Of a stretch of 64,000 nucleotides of DNA, positions 9,758 through 28,690 are shown one piece after another; the stretch's first letter is position 1; each line of letters begins with the position of its first letter. Location: NCBI RefSeq assembly GCF_047663525.1, contig NC_092589.1, forward strand, positions 102,252,501 through 102,316,500. The letters run 5' to 3'. Position numbers and translations under genes: made by a program. The notes below the pieces were generated by a model, which did no database searches, had not been told where the DNA came from, and was given only the letters and a program-made list of their open reading frames with translations. This DNA comes from Anas platyrhynchos. Lineage: Eukaryota; Chordata; Aves; Anseriformes; Anatidae.

Positions 9758-10324
9758 GTGGGTGCCCGGGCCCCGCTCGGGCCTGGCCGCCGCCGCCATT
9801 TCGCCCCCTGCCGCCGCGATATGGAGCCGGGGGCCGGGCCGGCCGCCCCGCGGGCCCGCCGGGGCCGGGATACCCCCGATTAGCGCCCTCCCGGGGCCCG
9901 ATGGGCGCGGGGAGCCCGGAGTTGTGGGGAGGGAGCCGCCGGGGGTTGTCCTCCCCCTCCCCCTCTCTCTCGTCCCATGGGTGTGCGCTGAGGGGAGGCC
10001 GCCGGGCCGCGGGGAGGGGGCCGGGGCCTAGCACGGAGCCCCGGGGCCGAGCACGGAGCCCTGTGGGCCGTGAGGGGCGCCCTGTCCGGCCGCACGTGGG
10101 GCTCCCGCCGCTCCTGGGCCACGGTAACCGCCATGGTGTAAGCGGAGGCCTCGCTCCTCAGCCCTTCAGCCGCTCCTCGCCTTGCTGGGGTCACCTTCGC
10201 TTGCAGTGGGGGTCGTGTGGATGTGAGGTGCTCCTCGGTTTCGTTTCGAAGTGTGCGGCTGAAAGGCCGGAGGCAGCTGTAAGGCTGTGCTTGTTGCAGA
10301 AGGTGTGTTGCTGTTGGTGACTGA

Positions 10325-16662
<6,338 letters not shown>

Positions 16663-16679
16663 AGCGCAAAAGATGGCTG

Positions 16680-16685
16680 AATAAA
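16680..16685 (+). terminator. RPS7: RPS7 polyadenylation signal AATAAA
   Basis: The canonical AATAAA 18 nt after the stop codon gives a very short 3' UTR, normal for ribosomal protein mRNAs. Cleavage is expected near 16700. Confidence 0.85.
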
Positions 16686-16699
16686 ACAATTGTTCATAT

Positions 16700-19600
16700 A
16701 ACAGAGTAATTTCATTTAAATTTCCAATTCTGTAAAGCTAGGTGGGAATTAACCAGTTCATGAGACTGCTCTGCTTTCTGGATGAGTGGCATTTGTGTAT
16801 CAAAGTACTAACCCACCAACATTTTCTGGTCAAAACGTGACTCTGGACAGAAGAGTCTGCAAAAAGAATCGGCCTAGAAAAATAAAATGAAACATGTTAA
16901 GACTCCTTGTACAGAGGAAGTGGGGAATTACCATAGAGCAGAGGGACTCCTGAGATTTTTGTGCTAAGACTGTCAGTTGGAGAACAACACCTTCCTGACA
17001 CTAGAAGAATTCTACATAGCAGATGTTGTGACCTCTGAAACATGGAGCAATGACATATCCGAAGAAGGGTTTTAATTCTGTGGGAAGTAGGTTTGGTGAA
17101 CGCATAGGTTGAATTAGAGGCAACTGTCCTTGCTGGTTGAGTGGTAGAACGTTACTGGCTCTTACCTAAAAGCAGGTATTGCAGCTTCCCACCTTCAATA
17201 GAGTGAAATTGGAAGACATTTTAATTTCTGCAAGATTAATTATCTTGTACACAAACTACAGTTTCAGTCATTTGTTTTTGCTTTTGGAAGTCATGGATTT
17301 TGTTTCCACCTATTAGCGGTTTATATATGTAAATAAATATTGGGGTAATCTGGGGTAGCCAGGACATGACTAATAACCAACAGCAGGGATAGATATGCAA
17401 GGGTGAAAGGAGGACTGCTATCTAGACGGTATCTATGATCTATAGATGGTGTTTTATCATAGTTCCCATACATCCTTGGCCATATGTATCATAGCAGCCA
17501 AAGGCTTTGAAAGCCCTACACTTCGAAAATCTGTATGTATATCTAGAAACATTTCCAGCAAGTTTTAACTTTTTACTGGCTCAGGGGGGAGTTTGACTCT
17601 TTGGACTTAGCAATTTATAATGTTCTGAGCAATTTATATGAATTTAGTACTTAACCTTGCTGAACAGACTATTCTATTACTTAGGAGGAAGTGGTTAATG
17701 CAATAAAAGGTACCTAATTATGGAGACAGCCTAATAGATGGAAAGCTAAGTAGGTAACAACCTATACACCAGGAGCTCTTAATAGCTTGTGTCTTTTTAC
17801 CTAGGAGTAAATGGAAGACAAGTGCACTTATTGAGGGTCTTTGTACCTTTGCTTCCTTTTTCTCATTTTCTGCGGGTTTGCTTGCTTCCCACTTGATGCA
17901 TCTCTTGAACTGTGGAAAAACTAAAAGGTTAAAACAAGTTCTACGTTGCTTTTGCATTGGAACAGGGGAGCTTTTTAAGTTGTACCATAGCTTCTGTTTA
18001 GTAGCAAAGGGCAGGTAGTAGTGGGCTGTTACTTCTGGTGCAGACAATGCAAAGAGAACAAAGAAAATATATATACCCTGTTGTAATTAATAGTTAATTT
18101 CCTGCTACTTACTGACAAGGCTTGACTTCACACAGAAAAGAACAGGCTGTGTCTTTGGAGAAATTTGCCTAAGACCTTTTCCTCTCGCATTTTCAAACTT
18201 CTGTCTCTGGCGTATAGCCCTGAATCCTGGCTGTGTGTGGGCAGAGTAATTCCAGGAGATCCTACAACAGAAGGAGTGATAGAACTTGAGAATTCAAGTC
18301 TCTCACTGCTATAATGGGCATTACGCAGGTTGAAGATGGCGGGGGTAAAAAAATCTAGTCTCAAGTCAGACATGTTACTAATCTTTCTGCTATAACAGTC
18401 ACAGATGGTAGCCTGTGCAAATAGATATTTGCTGTTGTGGGTTGGAAGAAGCAGTTAGGGGACTGTTTGGAGACTTACCAGATGTTAACTACATTTAATT
18501 AGAGGTTGGTGAGTCTACTGGGGCCAAGTAACATCTGCAAGTAGAGGTGATGCTCAGACAGCAGGCTACAGTAGACAGTATTTCTTCTTTCATGGTGAAA
18601 TATAACTCAGGTTTGATCTCTTAGTAACAAAAATGTCAGTAGCAGTTCCAGTTTTGACGCACTGGGGATTTGAAGGGAATCAAGTAAACTGAATATGAAA
18701 ATGGCAAATGTTGCCAGGCATTGCCAGCTGGCTATACAATTTTTCTCTTGGCTCTTGTTGTAAGCCCTTTGAACTAAATGAAATGCAAAGGCCCATGATG
18801 GCTCTATAAGCAAATTCTATGAAAGTGCAACACTTAAAACTACTTATGGTTCTTAAATAAATGAAGCTGCAAGCAGAGGTGAATTTTTGTAGCATAAAAA
18901 TACCAGGCTGTGTGCTCTGCAAAAGACTTTTGTCATAGTTTACCTTTATGCACGGGCTCCCGTGTGTTTTAGTGTCAGTGATACAATCAGACAACTCCCG
19001 CTCTCCCTTGACAAGCATATCAAATGAACGCCTGCAATCTGGAAAGTCACTTGATGCCATCTGGTCAAGTACTAATGAGGCAGCTGGAATACTGGTGTCA
19101 GATGTTACCTTAACCTAAAGGAGTGCCCATAAGAGATGATGCTAGACTTTGCCTGTACCTTTTGTGTGCTGTCACAGAGGAGCTCTGAAAGCGTGATTCC
19201 TCAGGAGCTTGTCTGGTTTTTGTGAAAAAGTGATGAGGCATCATACTGTAGCAAGACCTGTAGTGTTATGTGGAGAGACAGATCACATCCTGAAGAGTGT
19301 AGAAAAATGGATTCTTGCCTGTTGTAGCCCAGTCAAACAAAGCGAGGAGCAAGGGCCTTATGCTGTTAGGTGCTCTTAAGGCTTGCACCTGATAGGAGAG
19401 CTTGCCATATGGCTTCCATGTAAGTCCTCACAAATGTCTTCAAATATTTTTGTCTGTGAGGAAAGCTGCTCCCTGTTGATTTCCACTAGGACTGGTTCAT
19501 GGATGTGTCACAGGTCTGGTGTGACAGAATTTGCTTGAAGTGCTTGATCTGCCTTGGATTAATGTGATTAATTGGAGGCATGATTAGATAATGTCCGATA

Positions 19601-21190
19601 AGTTCCCCTTGAATATAAGTAGAAGCATGTGGCAAGCCTTAATAGAGTGATCCTTGCATCAAGCAGTGTTAAAGGACACGTTATGGCTCCTGTGCTATGG
19701 ACTGAAATAATCTATTTCCTGTGCCTTCACTTTTCCTAAGTTTTCTAAATGGGAGGCCTGAGTTTGATTCTTAGTTGAGTCTAAAAGCCAGGGTGATGCC
19801 AAGAAAAGAATAAAAAATAAAAAATAAAAAAAAAATAAACACCTTTAAAGCTTAGACTGTTTTCATCTTCTGCGGTATGGGCTTTGTAGGTCTCTACAGC
19901 TGTATCAGAATGGCAGACAAAATATCGATTATGGGGTCATGTGGTCCCAGAAAAAGAAGCCTTAAGGCTAGGCTAGGGGAGCGTGAGTCCCTTTCCTCCA
20001 TACAGGCTTGACTGCAGCATTGATCAGTGCAAATGGCTGACCCCTTTGTAAGCAGGTGGCTTTGGTGTGCTTTTTGCCTGCCTTAAGAGCACACGTGTGA
20101 AAAACCTACATTCACTGAGAGCAAGAGAAAGAGGCGACACTGCAGCATCTCTTTGTACTAGTGCTCTGTTCCCTGCAGGAATTACGTGTATTTGATCTTA
20201 TTGTGATCAAGAGGAGAAAGTTTTTGTTGGATTTGTTACAGCTTGCAAGTTTAGGTATCTCCTCCTCTACCCACAGGTTTACTGCTATTCCTTCTTGCCA
20301 TTTCTCAGGAAAATAATTCTTAACCTTGTCAATTAGTTTCTGCTGTTAAATGTTGCTAAATGGTTAATAGCTAATGGGCAGCACCATGGTTTTCATGATT
20401 TTGTGCTGATGAGTCTGATTCAGTTTTGATTTGCCCCTGGAACAGCAAAGATAGAAGCGGAGCCAGGCATTTAAGAGATTTTACCAAATTTAGAGATGAG
20501 AAATAACAGAAAACACAGTTCGCATTTCTTATTACTGCTGCAGCGAATGCTGCTCAGAAACTTTATGCAAAAAAATGTTGGTGCAGCAACACTAAAGAAG
20601 TTGAAGGCTAGTTTTTACACTGCAGTAAAAGAACTTAAAACTTGCATTGCTGTTTCCATGCTGAACTTTACCACTACACATCTAGCGCGTTGTACAGAAA
20701 AGGTGGTAAGGAGAGTTTCTTCTGTTGCCTTGTCCATCAAACTGAAGTGGTGATGTCCACCCTCTGGGGCTGCGTTAATGGGATGAGGTATGTATGGGGA
20801 TCTTCACAGGGGCAGGCAGCACTACACATTCCTTTTTCCCTCAGATGTATTTTGATACTTAATAAAACAGTTTCCTATTTTTTTTTTGCCTAAACAGTTT
20901 ATTGTTAGGCGAAGCCAGAGGAAAGGGGCTATGTTTTTTGATTGTCACAGGAGCAAAGGAGGGAATGCACTCAGCTTGCCATCAGGAAGTCATAGATCTG
21001 CTGCATCTCCCTGCCTTTTTCAGGAGTTTGGCCTGGGATGCTTACCAAGGGCTGGTTAGCAAGGCAGCCCTGGCTTTGAAGAAGTGGAGCAGTATTTGTG
21101 ATGCAACCTGTAGTAAGCTGAGCTCCAGCAATTGAGTTCACGTTATGACTTATGAAAGAGTTTGGGTATTGGCAGTTTTCATACCTTAAG
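16700..21190. other. Intergenic RPS7 to COLEC11, first part
   Basis: No coding exon recognised. A short tRNA-Gly-like phrase lies at 17134-17150, and an A-rich (AAAAT)n-like tract at about 19801-19842. Open frames up to 126 aa look random. Confidence 0.45.
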
Positions 21191-21191
21191 A

Positions 21192-21280
21192 AAACCTGGT
21201 CCAGATTGTTGTTTGCCCTGCTTGAGAAGGGGTTGGACCGGATGATTTCCAGAGGACCCTTCCAACAGTTCCGTGATCCT
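21192..21280 (+). mobile_element. CR1 3' tail fragment, sense
   Basis: ggttggaccggatgatttcc followed by cccttccaac is the diagnostic CR1 3' UTR end. Confidence 0.75.
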
Positions 21281-24200
21281 TTGATGCCATTGGGTGACTT
21301 GTCAAACTGAGGGGAGAATTTTAGGGCTCTGTCATCTTTTCAAAACAGTATCTTTAGATAGTATTTTAAACAGTATTTTAAAATGAGCATTGCATTTAAT
21401 CCTCTTACAGACTGAATGCCAGTTGACTCTGGAAAGAGTAAAAGAATTTGCCTGAAGGCTCTGAAAATGTTTCCCTTTAAAAAAAAAAAAATCACCTTTC
21501 AATAATCAATTTGATTTTGATTTGTGCTTTTTTTTTTTTTTTTTAACTATTTCAATCCAACTCTTCTGCATAGTTGGTATTTACCCTGAGCTTAAAGGCT
21601 GGGTGGATGTCTGGTTGTGGATCAATCATGATAGCCAACTTAGATCTGTCTTGTTGTATACCCTAGCCTCTGAAAGTTGTCCTGCTGCATTAGCAAGGGT
21701 GGCTGAAAGACTTAAGAACCATTTCTTGAACTGCTACAGCTTTCAGACTGGCATATTAACATCAGGAAAAGCGTTAGCTGAATAGCCAACACCGACTGTG
21801 ACCTGATGGGGTTGAACAGCTGCCCTACAGTAACTCGGTTGTCTCAGCTATGGATGGGGATAGGGCTAGGTGGTGAAGCTGGGGAGGTGAATTTTTGACC
21901 TGCTCCAGTGTAGTCTGTCTTAGTGCCCTGGGTTGCCTGTAGTCTGGTTCCAACAATGTGCTAGCATGGCTGTACAGCCTCGGGTCTGCTGTCTGAGTGG
22001 GTGAAGGAAGGATGCTCATGTCCAGCTGTAAGAGGAGTATGCCCTTTTCTTTTTCAGAGGTGAAACAAAGCCATAGACTTATTTTCTCCTTATCCAGGGA
22101 AAACAGTTCTATCATATCTGTTGTGTTTGGCCTTCCCTTTTGAACTCTGGAAACTTGGATTTATTTTTCTTCACTTCTGTTTGCCTGGTGTTTAACACTA
22201 CCTTTTCTACTTTCCGTGAAATGGCTCTTTCTCCCTGAATTCCAGCTCTGGCCTCAGTTATTTGCCTGTTTATATAGGGAGAGCAGATATGTATGTAAAT
22301 GGACGTTGCCTTTGCCATCGTAATATGATCTTCAAAGGCTTGGACTGCAGTCACTTGGCTGCATTCTTTACATCAAACGTTTCTTGTAGCAAGTTGCTGC
22401 CAACAGAGTGCTGTGAGGGCCCGATCCTGCTAATTGCCTTCTGCTCCCTCTGAACTAATGCAGCTTGTATGCAGAAAACAGCTTTCAAGTTAGAGTTGTG
22501 GGGTGCTTACCCTGTTACGTTTTACATTTTTGTCCTTACTGATGTAATCTGAAAGTGAGCATCAGTTCTGAACTTCTTGTGACCATCTGGTGGGCGTTGA
22601 AACACAGAAGCTGATGGAGGAGAGACAGCCAGGATCCAGCCCAGCTTGAAAAGAGGGTGGTGTAGGAGAGGTTCAGCCCTTGTAAAAGTGGTTTCTGAAT
22701 GCGAGGCACTGCTGTGGTATCTGTGGTACCGTGTTTTTGTCTTTTTTTTCCCCCTTACTGCCTGTTTTGTCGCAGCCTCCTCAGAGGTGGGGATGTGTTG
22801 GCTGAACAAATTCCCTCCTCCAGAAGAGGGGGATAGCTCTGCCAACAGCACCCATCCCTTGCATGGAAAACTGCTCAGGTGTGGGGTGGTGAAGCCTCAA
22901 GTGGGGGCTGTGGTGTGTGGAAGGAAGTTACATGCCCCAGGGCCAGGAGAGGAGTGCATGGAGAGGGGACGCTGCCAGACATGAGCAGAGGGGGAAAAGT
23001 CTATCAAAGGACATTGCAACCCCCACCACAGCATGAAATCCTTGATGGAGAGGACATACACCTCTACAAGAGCAAATCAGAAGGTCAGTGAAGCGAGCAC
23101 GTGCTCCTATCACAGCTTTCTCTTGTCCCACAGTCTAAAAGCTTTTTGGTGATTCTTTTCACATTTTAGGAGGGTGAAAAGATACTGAAAGATTTATCTT
23201 TTTTTCTTTCTCGCTGACATGGTGATGTCAAAGGTGTATTAAAAAAATAAATCTTTAAGCCTGTCAAGTGGATAACAGCATTGTTGTGGAGAATTGAGAC
23301 TCAGCTCTGAAATACTTGCATGTTTCCACTCAGTAAGTCAAGAATGTTACAGCTAACAGCAGGAGTGGGGTGAGTTTCACTAGGGAAAGCGTGTTAATTA
23401 TTCACATAACTCGGTCATATTCACTGCTGCACTCCCTGTGTTGTCACATCAGTTGTTAGAAATGAAGTAAAGCAAGGGAAGTGCTGTCCTAGGGCAGTTG
23501 CATGCATAACTTAGAGCTGAATAGATCTAAATGGTTAAAAAGGGGTTCTCTGCTAGAGAGGAGGAGGGGAGAGTAAGAGTGCATTCCCAAAAAAGTACAT
23601 TCCCAAAATAAAAAGCTTACATCATGGACCTCTTCAGCTTTCCCACACTTCTTTCCTAATTATTGTCCTACAGGACAGCTGATCTATTTCAAACAGGAAG
23701 CTGTTTACAGATAACACTTGCAACTGTGTTGTCTGATTTGTTGAACTGTCGAAAAGCAAAAGACAACCTCTTTTCAAATTAAAAACTGTCAGACTTCTGT
23801 AAACAGCAGCAATGAGGTTCATCTGTGCAGTGTCCCTGCAGGCACAGAGTGTTCTGCAGTTCCCATTTTCTCAGCAACCGTAAGGTAAGAGGCTTTTGTG
23901 CTTTTGCTCTCTAGAAATACAGAGGAAAAAAGCTTGGATGTTTGTTAGGGGGGTGTCTTGTAAGCAGCAAAATATGATTGGCAATGGCTGCATAGCAGGG
24001 GAAGGTAAGGGGAGTAACAGCTTGCTCTGTTCTAGCAGATAAAGTGGGACCTTTCTGTCTGAGGCACCCATGTGGGTTAGATCGCAGAATTCCTGGTCAG
24101 TGTGAGATTTGTGTATGAAACATTCAAATGCCATTGAAGGAGCTCATTCCTTTCTTTGAGCAACAAAGGATGAAGTGGTATTTTAATTTCTCATGCAATG

Positions 24201-26394
24201 GAAAGTTAATGCAGTTTATTAAGGGGTTCTGATTCCTGGTAATACATGACAGACATCTCAGTTTAATTTTGGAAGTGCTCAGTACTTTTCTCCATCCTTC
24301 TACTTTTATTTCTAAGTGGCTGGCTATTTTCTACTTTACAAAGTGAGCTTTTAATACGTCTGGAAGACAGAGAATAAAGACTGACATTGCAGAAGTGAAG
24401 CAGATGACAGTGGATCCAGTAAAGGATAGAATTACACCAGTGGGTAATTAAGAGTAAACTCAGTTAAAACCAAATCAAGTTGGTAGCAGTAGTATACAGG
24501 ACAGTCTAATGAAAATTAAGGATGTGTAAAGATAGAATGTAAAGATGATCTAAATGAGCTGGATGATGAGAGTAAGCCATAGTTCAGTAACCAGAAGGCC
24601 ATATGCCTGCTTTTCAGTCATGGGATATGAAAAATTAGTATTCATAAAAGGAATTAAGAGTTTCCATTCTGACCTCTGTACATACATACGTGTGCTCAAA
24701 TAGAGGAATTCAGGACAGGGATTCTTTTCTGACAAAATCAAGTGACTTTGGAAAACTGAAATGTACAGCTTCACTTGCCATACAGTGAAATAGAGACTCT
24801 TGGCTGGAAATACTACAGCTTTTATGTTTGGGTAGTGAAAGATTTTAGAGATGCATTAGGAAACTCTTGTCCTATGTTTCTGTTTTTGAAAATGAGATCT
24901 CACACTTTTGGACATTTCATATTTATATGATCATTTAAGGCAGGATCATGACATTTTAAGGCATTATAGAGACTGAAAAATATGAAACAAGCACTGCTTT
25001 AAAGTTTTCACTCATGAGAATGATGTTAGGATGTCTTTGTCTGTGACAACTTGTTAGACATACCCTTAATGCTTTTTACTGTTTCTACTGATTGTTGCAA
25101 CATAAATAAGGTATGTAGATATTGTATATAAGGAACATTTCCAAGCTGACTGTTCTTCTTAAGATTGTTAGGACTCTTTCACAAAATTATTGAAAGCATT
25201 TGTTAAAATGAACTTAATACGGGACAGACAAATTCATTGTCAAAATGGCACTTTAAACATGGTGTATTCTTACAATCAGTGGAGAATTGCACAGTAACTT
25301 ATAAAGTGTGCATCACAATGATGAGTGCTGTTTCTCTGATTACTTTTGAATGATTTTACTCTATTTCAAAAGCTCCCTTTAGTCAGCTTCAGGGCTGCCC
25401 AAAAAATCTTGATTGAGAATAATTTTGAAGTAGAAAGGCTCTTGACAAAGCAGCTTTTTTTAGGAGAAGTGTCAGCTTTCCAGGGTAGTTTAGTTCTTTT
25501 GTCAAAGTATTTTGGCTGAAAACCAGAAGGGTTTAGCCAAAAATATACTCACAGTGTCTCCTGGGAACTGTAGTTTGTGCTTTGCACTGCATTTCACTAC
25601 TGGCTGGACTTCCCGGCTGAACCATGCTTCCCGTAAGGCCTGTGCCCAGGGACTCTGCTGCGATTTCCCTTGATGCAAGCAGCACTGTGCTGTATTTTGG
25701 GAAGTACGCTCCAGTGAAAGAGGCCAGTAAGGAATAAGATGTAGGAAAAACCTCTCTGATTGCTAGTAGATAATTGACAGCTAGTTTAAAGCTTGAATAC
25801 TTTGCTCTAGTTTGCATGTGAGTCCCATACCACACAGTTTGCTGTAGGACTTGAAAGTGTGACATGTCAGGAGGGTTAGGTGTGTCAGCAGGAGGCTCAA
25901 AACCATTCTGTTGCTTCCTTCCACACAAGGGAGAAAACATTTAAAAATGCTTCTCCGCCCATACAAGGGAGAAAACATTTAAAAATGCTTCTGAGACTTT
26001 GTTGGTGTTTCTGCCAACTTTTGTGCCAGAAGTGTTCCATTTTATGTACTTGGAACTGCAAGCTGCAAGTACACAGTATGATGGGATTTTGGGAGCGAGG
26101 TAAACTGTGAAGGAGTCGAGAGGAAAACAACCTCCTAGGAGCCCAAAGCTTTTGGAAGTGATGGTTCTTAAAATCCAACAAGGTGTTGTCTCAACCGTCG
26201 AAATGCCTGTTCAAACAAATCTCGGCCTGGACGATATGCCCTTAGGTGCTTAAGATGTCTGTAGGCAAGAAGAGAACTGAAGCTGCTTGAGTTCTTCATT
26301 GCTGGGCCAGTCTCTTACTTGTTTATTAGGATCTAAAGATCCTTATCTGTTGTGACTGTTTGGATGATGCTTCCTCCAAACTGCATCAGGAAAA
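21281..26394. other. Intergenic DNA, second part
   Basis: No gene recognised. It contains T-runs at 21528-21544, a ZNF143-like motif at 25561-25579 and a 38-bp tandem duplication at about 25925. Confidence 0.45.
25925..25993. repeat. 38-bp tandem duplication, two copies
   Basis: acaagggagaaaacatttaa begins at 25925 and again at 25963. The match continues through aaatgcttct, so the second copy is about 30 bp long. A recent local duplication. Confidence 0.9.
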
Positions 26395-26976
26395 CAGTTA
26401 GGATGTCTGTAAGGCATCACCTTGAGGGAGGTGATTGTCCTCTGCTCTGCCCTGGTGAGGTCCCACTTGGGAGCGCTGCATCCAGTTCTGGAGTCCCTAG
26501 CACAAGAATGATGTGGAGCTGTTAGAGTGGGTCCAGAGGAAGGCCACAAAGATGATCAAGGGGCTGGAGCATCTCTTCTACAAAGATAGGCTAAAAGAGC
26601 TGGGGCTGTTTAGCCTAAAGAATAGAAGGCTCCGGGGTGACCTCATTGCAGCCTTTCAATACTTCAAGGTGTCTTATAAAAAAAAAAAAAAAAAAAAAGA
26701 TGAAGAAAGACTCTTTACTTGGCTAGATAATGATAGGACAAGGGTGAATGGTCTTAAAATTAGAGTTTAGAAGGAACTTTTTCCACTCAGGATAATGAGG
26801 CACTGGAACAGGCTGCCCAGAGAAGCTGTGGATGTCCCATCTCTGGAGGTGTTCAAGGCCAGGTTGGATGAGGCCCTGAGCAACCTGATCTAGTGGGTGG
26901 CGTCCCTGCCCATGGCAGGGGGGTTGGAACTAGATGATCCCTGAGGTCCCTTCCAACCCAGGCCATTTTATGACGA
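26395..26976 (+). mobile_element. CR1 LINE 3' end, sense
   Basis: The plus strand reads the end of ORF2 (ELLEWVQRKATKMIKGLEHL, LKELGLFSLKNRRLRGDLIA, AFQYFK), then a 3' UTR with gaactagatgatccctgagg and a ttccaaccca tail. An A20 run at about 26680-26698 breaks the frame after the AFQYF block. Confidence 0.93.
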
Positions 26977-27711
26977 CATTCTAGAGGCCAGAACAGAGTA
27001 GAAAGGCAGATGGTGAGAAGTTTGAGGTATTATTACATTGGTTTCTTCCTACACTGAATAAAGCACCTGAGTGAAATGTGGGCATGGACAATCTATTTCC
27101 AAAGCTACAAGTGAGGCACCTGGCTGCAGCCCAAGAACCCAAAGTGTTTATGTGCTGAAGTGCTCTACAGCTGAAACCTTTTGAAAGTGTGTGGCCTGTT
27201 GTCCTTTTGGCACAGAGACTTCAGAAACTGAAAATAGTTCTTGAAAAGCTGAGTGCTACCACCCAGCTTCTGTGTAATCTACTGGCCAGGAGCACTTCCC
27301 TGGGGAGTGGGGATCTGCATCCAGTTCATTCCACTGCTTCAGTGCCCATCCTGTATCTGCTAGAACAGTGCCTTTGTCACTAACCTGACAGAACCACGGG
27401 TGCATCCTCTTATGATAGAATAGTTTGGAGAATGAGGTTTGGGATGATTTGGTTGAACTTAGGAAGAGGCCACAGATACGGATTCAGTGGTAAGTGTCAC
27501 CAGTGTTGAGTTAAGTAGGTCTATTTTTTATTTTTGGCATGAAAAATGAAGGTAAAGGGTGGAGAATGGAAAGATTAACTACTTCAGTTCTTGGCTGCTC
27601 TTTGTGGAGGGGGCGTTGAAAAATTAAGATGTCCATAGTTGTGCTTAGGTTCCAGGTATACATCTTTATTTTCCTGATTTTAAGTGTGGATGCAATGAAA
27701 TTATCTCTAGT
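26977..27711. other. Intergenic DNA
   Basis: No feature recognised. Confidence 0.4.
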
Positions 27712-27895
27712 TGCTCCAGAGGAGTTTTAGATTGGACATAAGGAAGAGCTTATTCATGGAGAGTGTGGTTAAGCATTGGAACGGGTTTCCCAGGGAAGTG
27801 ATTGAGTCCCTATCCCTGCAGGTATTTAAGAGACATCTGAATATAGCACTAAGCGACATGGATTATTGTTAGGACTCAGTAGGTCAATACCTTCT
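27712..27895 (+). mobile_element. CR1 fragment, sense
   Basis: ttggacataaggaagagctt, then cattggaacgggtttcccag and a ctgcaggtatttaag block, match the C-terminal and 3' UTR part of an older CR1 subfamily. Confidence 0.7.
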
Positions 27896-28484
27896 GGCCT
27901 GTAAAATGAATCTGGTGGCACTTAATGCCAGAGTCTCTCAGGTACTTTAATGGCTCTGGTAATAACATTATAGTCTTTTAAGCAACTCTCTTTTTAAGCA
28001 TGTATTTGCCCATTTAGACTGAGTTTACATGTGATTGCATTCACTTTCTTCCTTGACTTTAGGAGTAATGATGTTAAATGTCACAATTAGTGTTGTGTAC
28101 ATGGAGTTTATGATATGTTCAGTTGATTCCTGCATCCCTTTTTGGCAGTACTAAATAACTTTGTGGCAGGTCTCATTTTGTTGTTGTTTATCTTTCCTTT
28201 GCTTATGTCAACTGGCAGGTGCTGAGATTTCAGCCAGAACAAGGTTAATGAAGTTTTTAACACTTAACACCTCTGAAGCCTTTTCTTTAGCTGTTAGCTG
28301 CAGAATCAGAGCTGTAGCATTACTTTCTTCTCTTGTAAGTATCCTCTAAATACTAAGCATATACATGCTGAGGCATCTGAAAGTTCAAGTGATCATAGCT
28401 GATGTGCAGCTTCTTAACGTGTACAAATTGCCTCTGGTCATGTTCTGGCTGTGTGAAGATGCATCCGTGGCTGTTGTTGGAGAT

Positions 28485-28532
28485 TTTGAATGATCTTGGA
28501 GGTCTTCCCCAATCTTAATGATTCTATAAATT
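28485..28532 (+). mobile_element. CR1 3' tail scrap, sense
   Basis: atgatcttggaggtcttccc and a following aatgattctata correspond to the last 45 bp of a CR1. Confidence 0.6.
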
Positions 28533-28593
28533 TGCTGAGCACTAAAGTAGGTGGAGATGCCAGCAGTTACTTAAAGTGGCTTGTTATATTCTT

Positions 28594-28690
28594 CCATATA
28601 TATAATATATATATATATATTCTTCCATATATAATTATATATATATATTACATATATAATTATATATATATATTACATATATATATAATT
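28594..28690. repeat. (TA)n-rich low-complexity block
   Basis: Alternating TA with a repeated internal unit (tataattatatatatatat, then tac), likely unstable in length. Confidence 0.9.

Larger units (their letters stand above)
9430..10150. promoter_or_regulatory. CpG island and RPS7 promoter
   Basis: A CpG-dense block spanning the RPS7 start and the first part of intron 1. It contains a perfect NRF1 palindrome, a CRE-like ggcgtcac near 9579, an ETS-type CTTCCGG at 9641-9647, GC boxes at about 9664-9682 and a TCTCGCGAGA element at the start site. No TATA box is seen, as usual for ribosomal protein genes. Confidence 0.8.
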
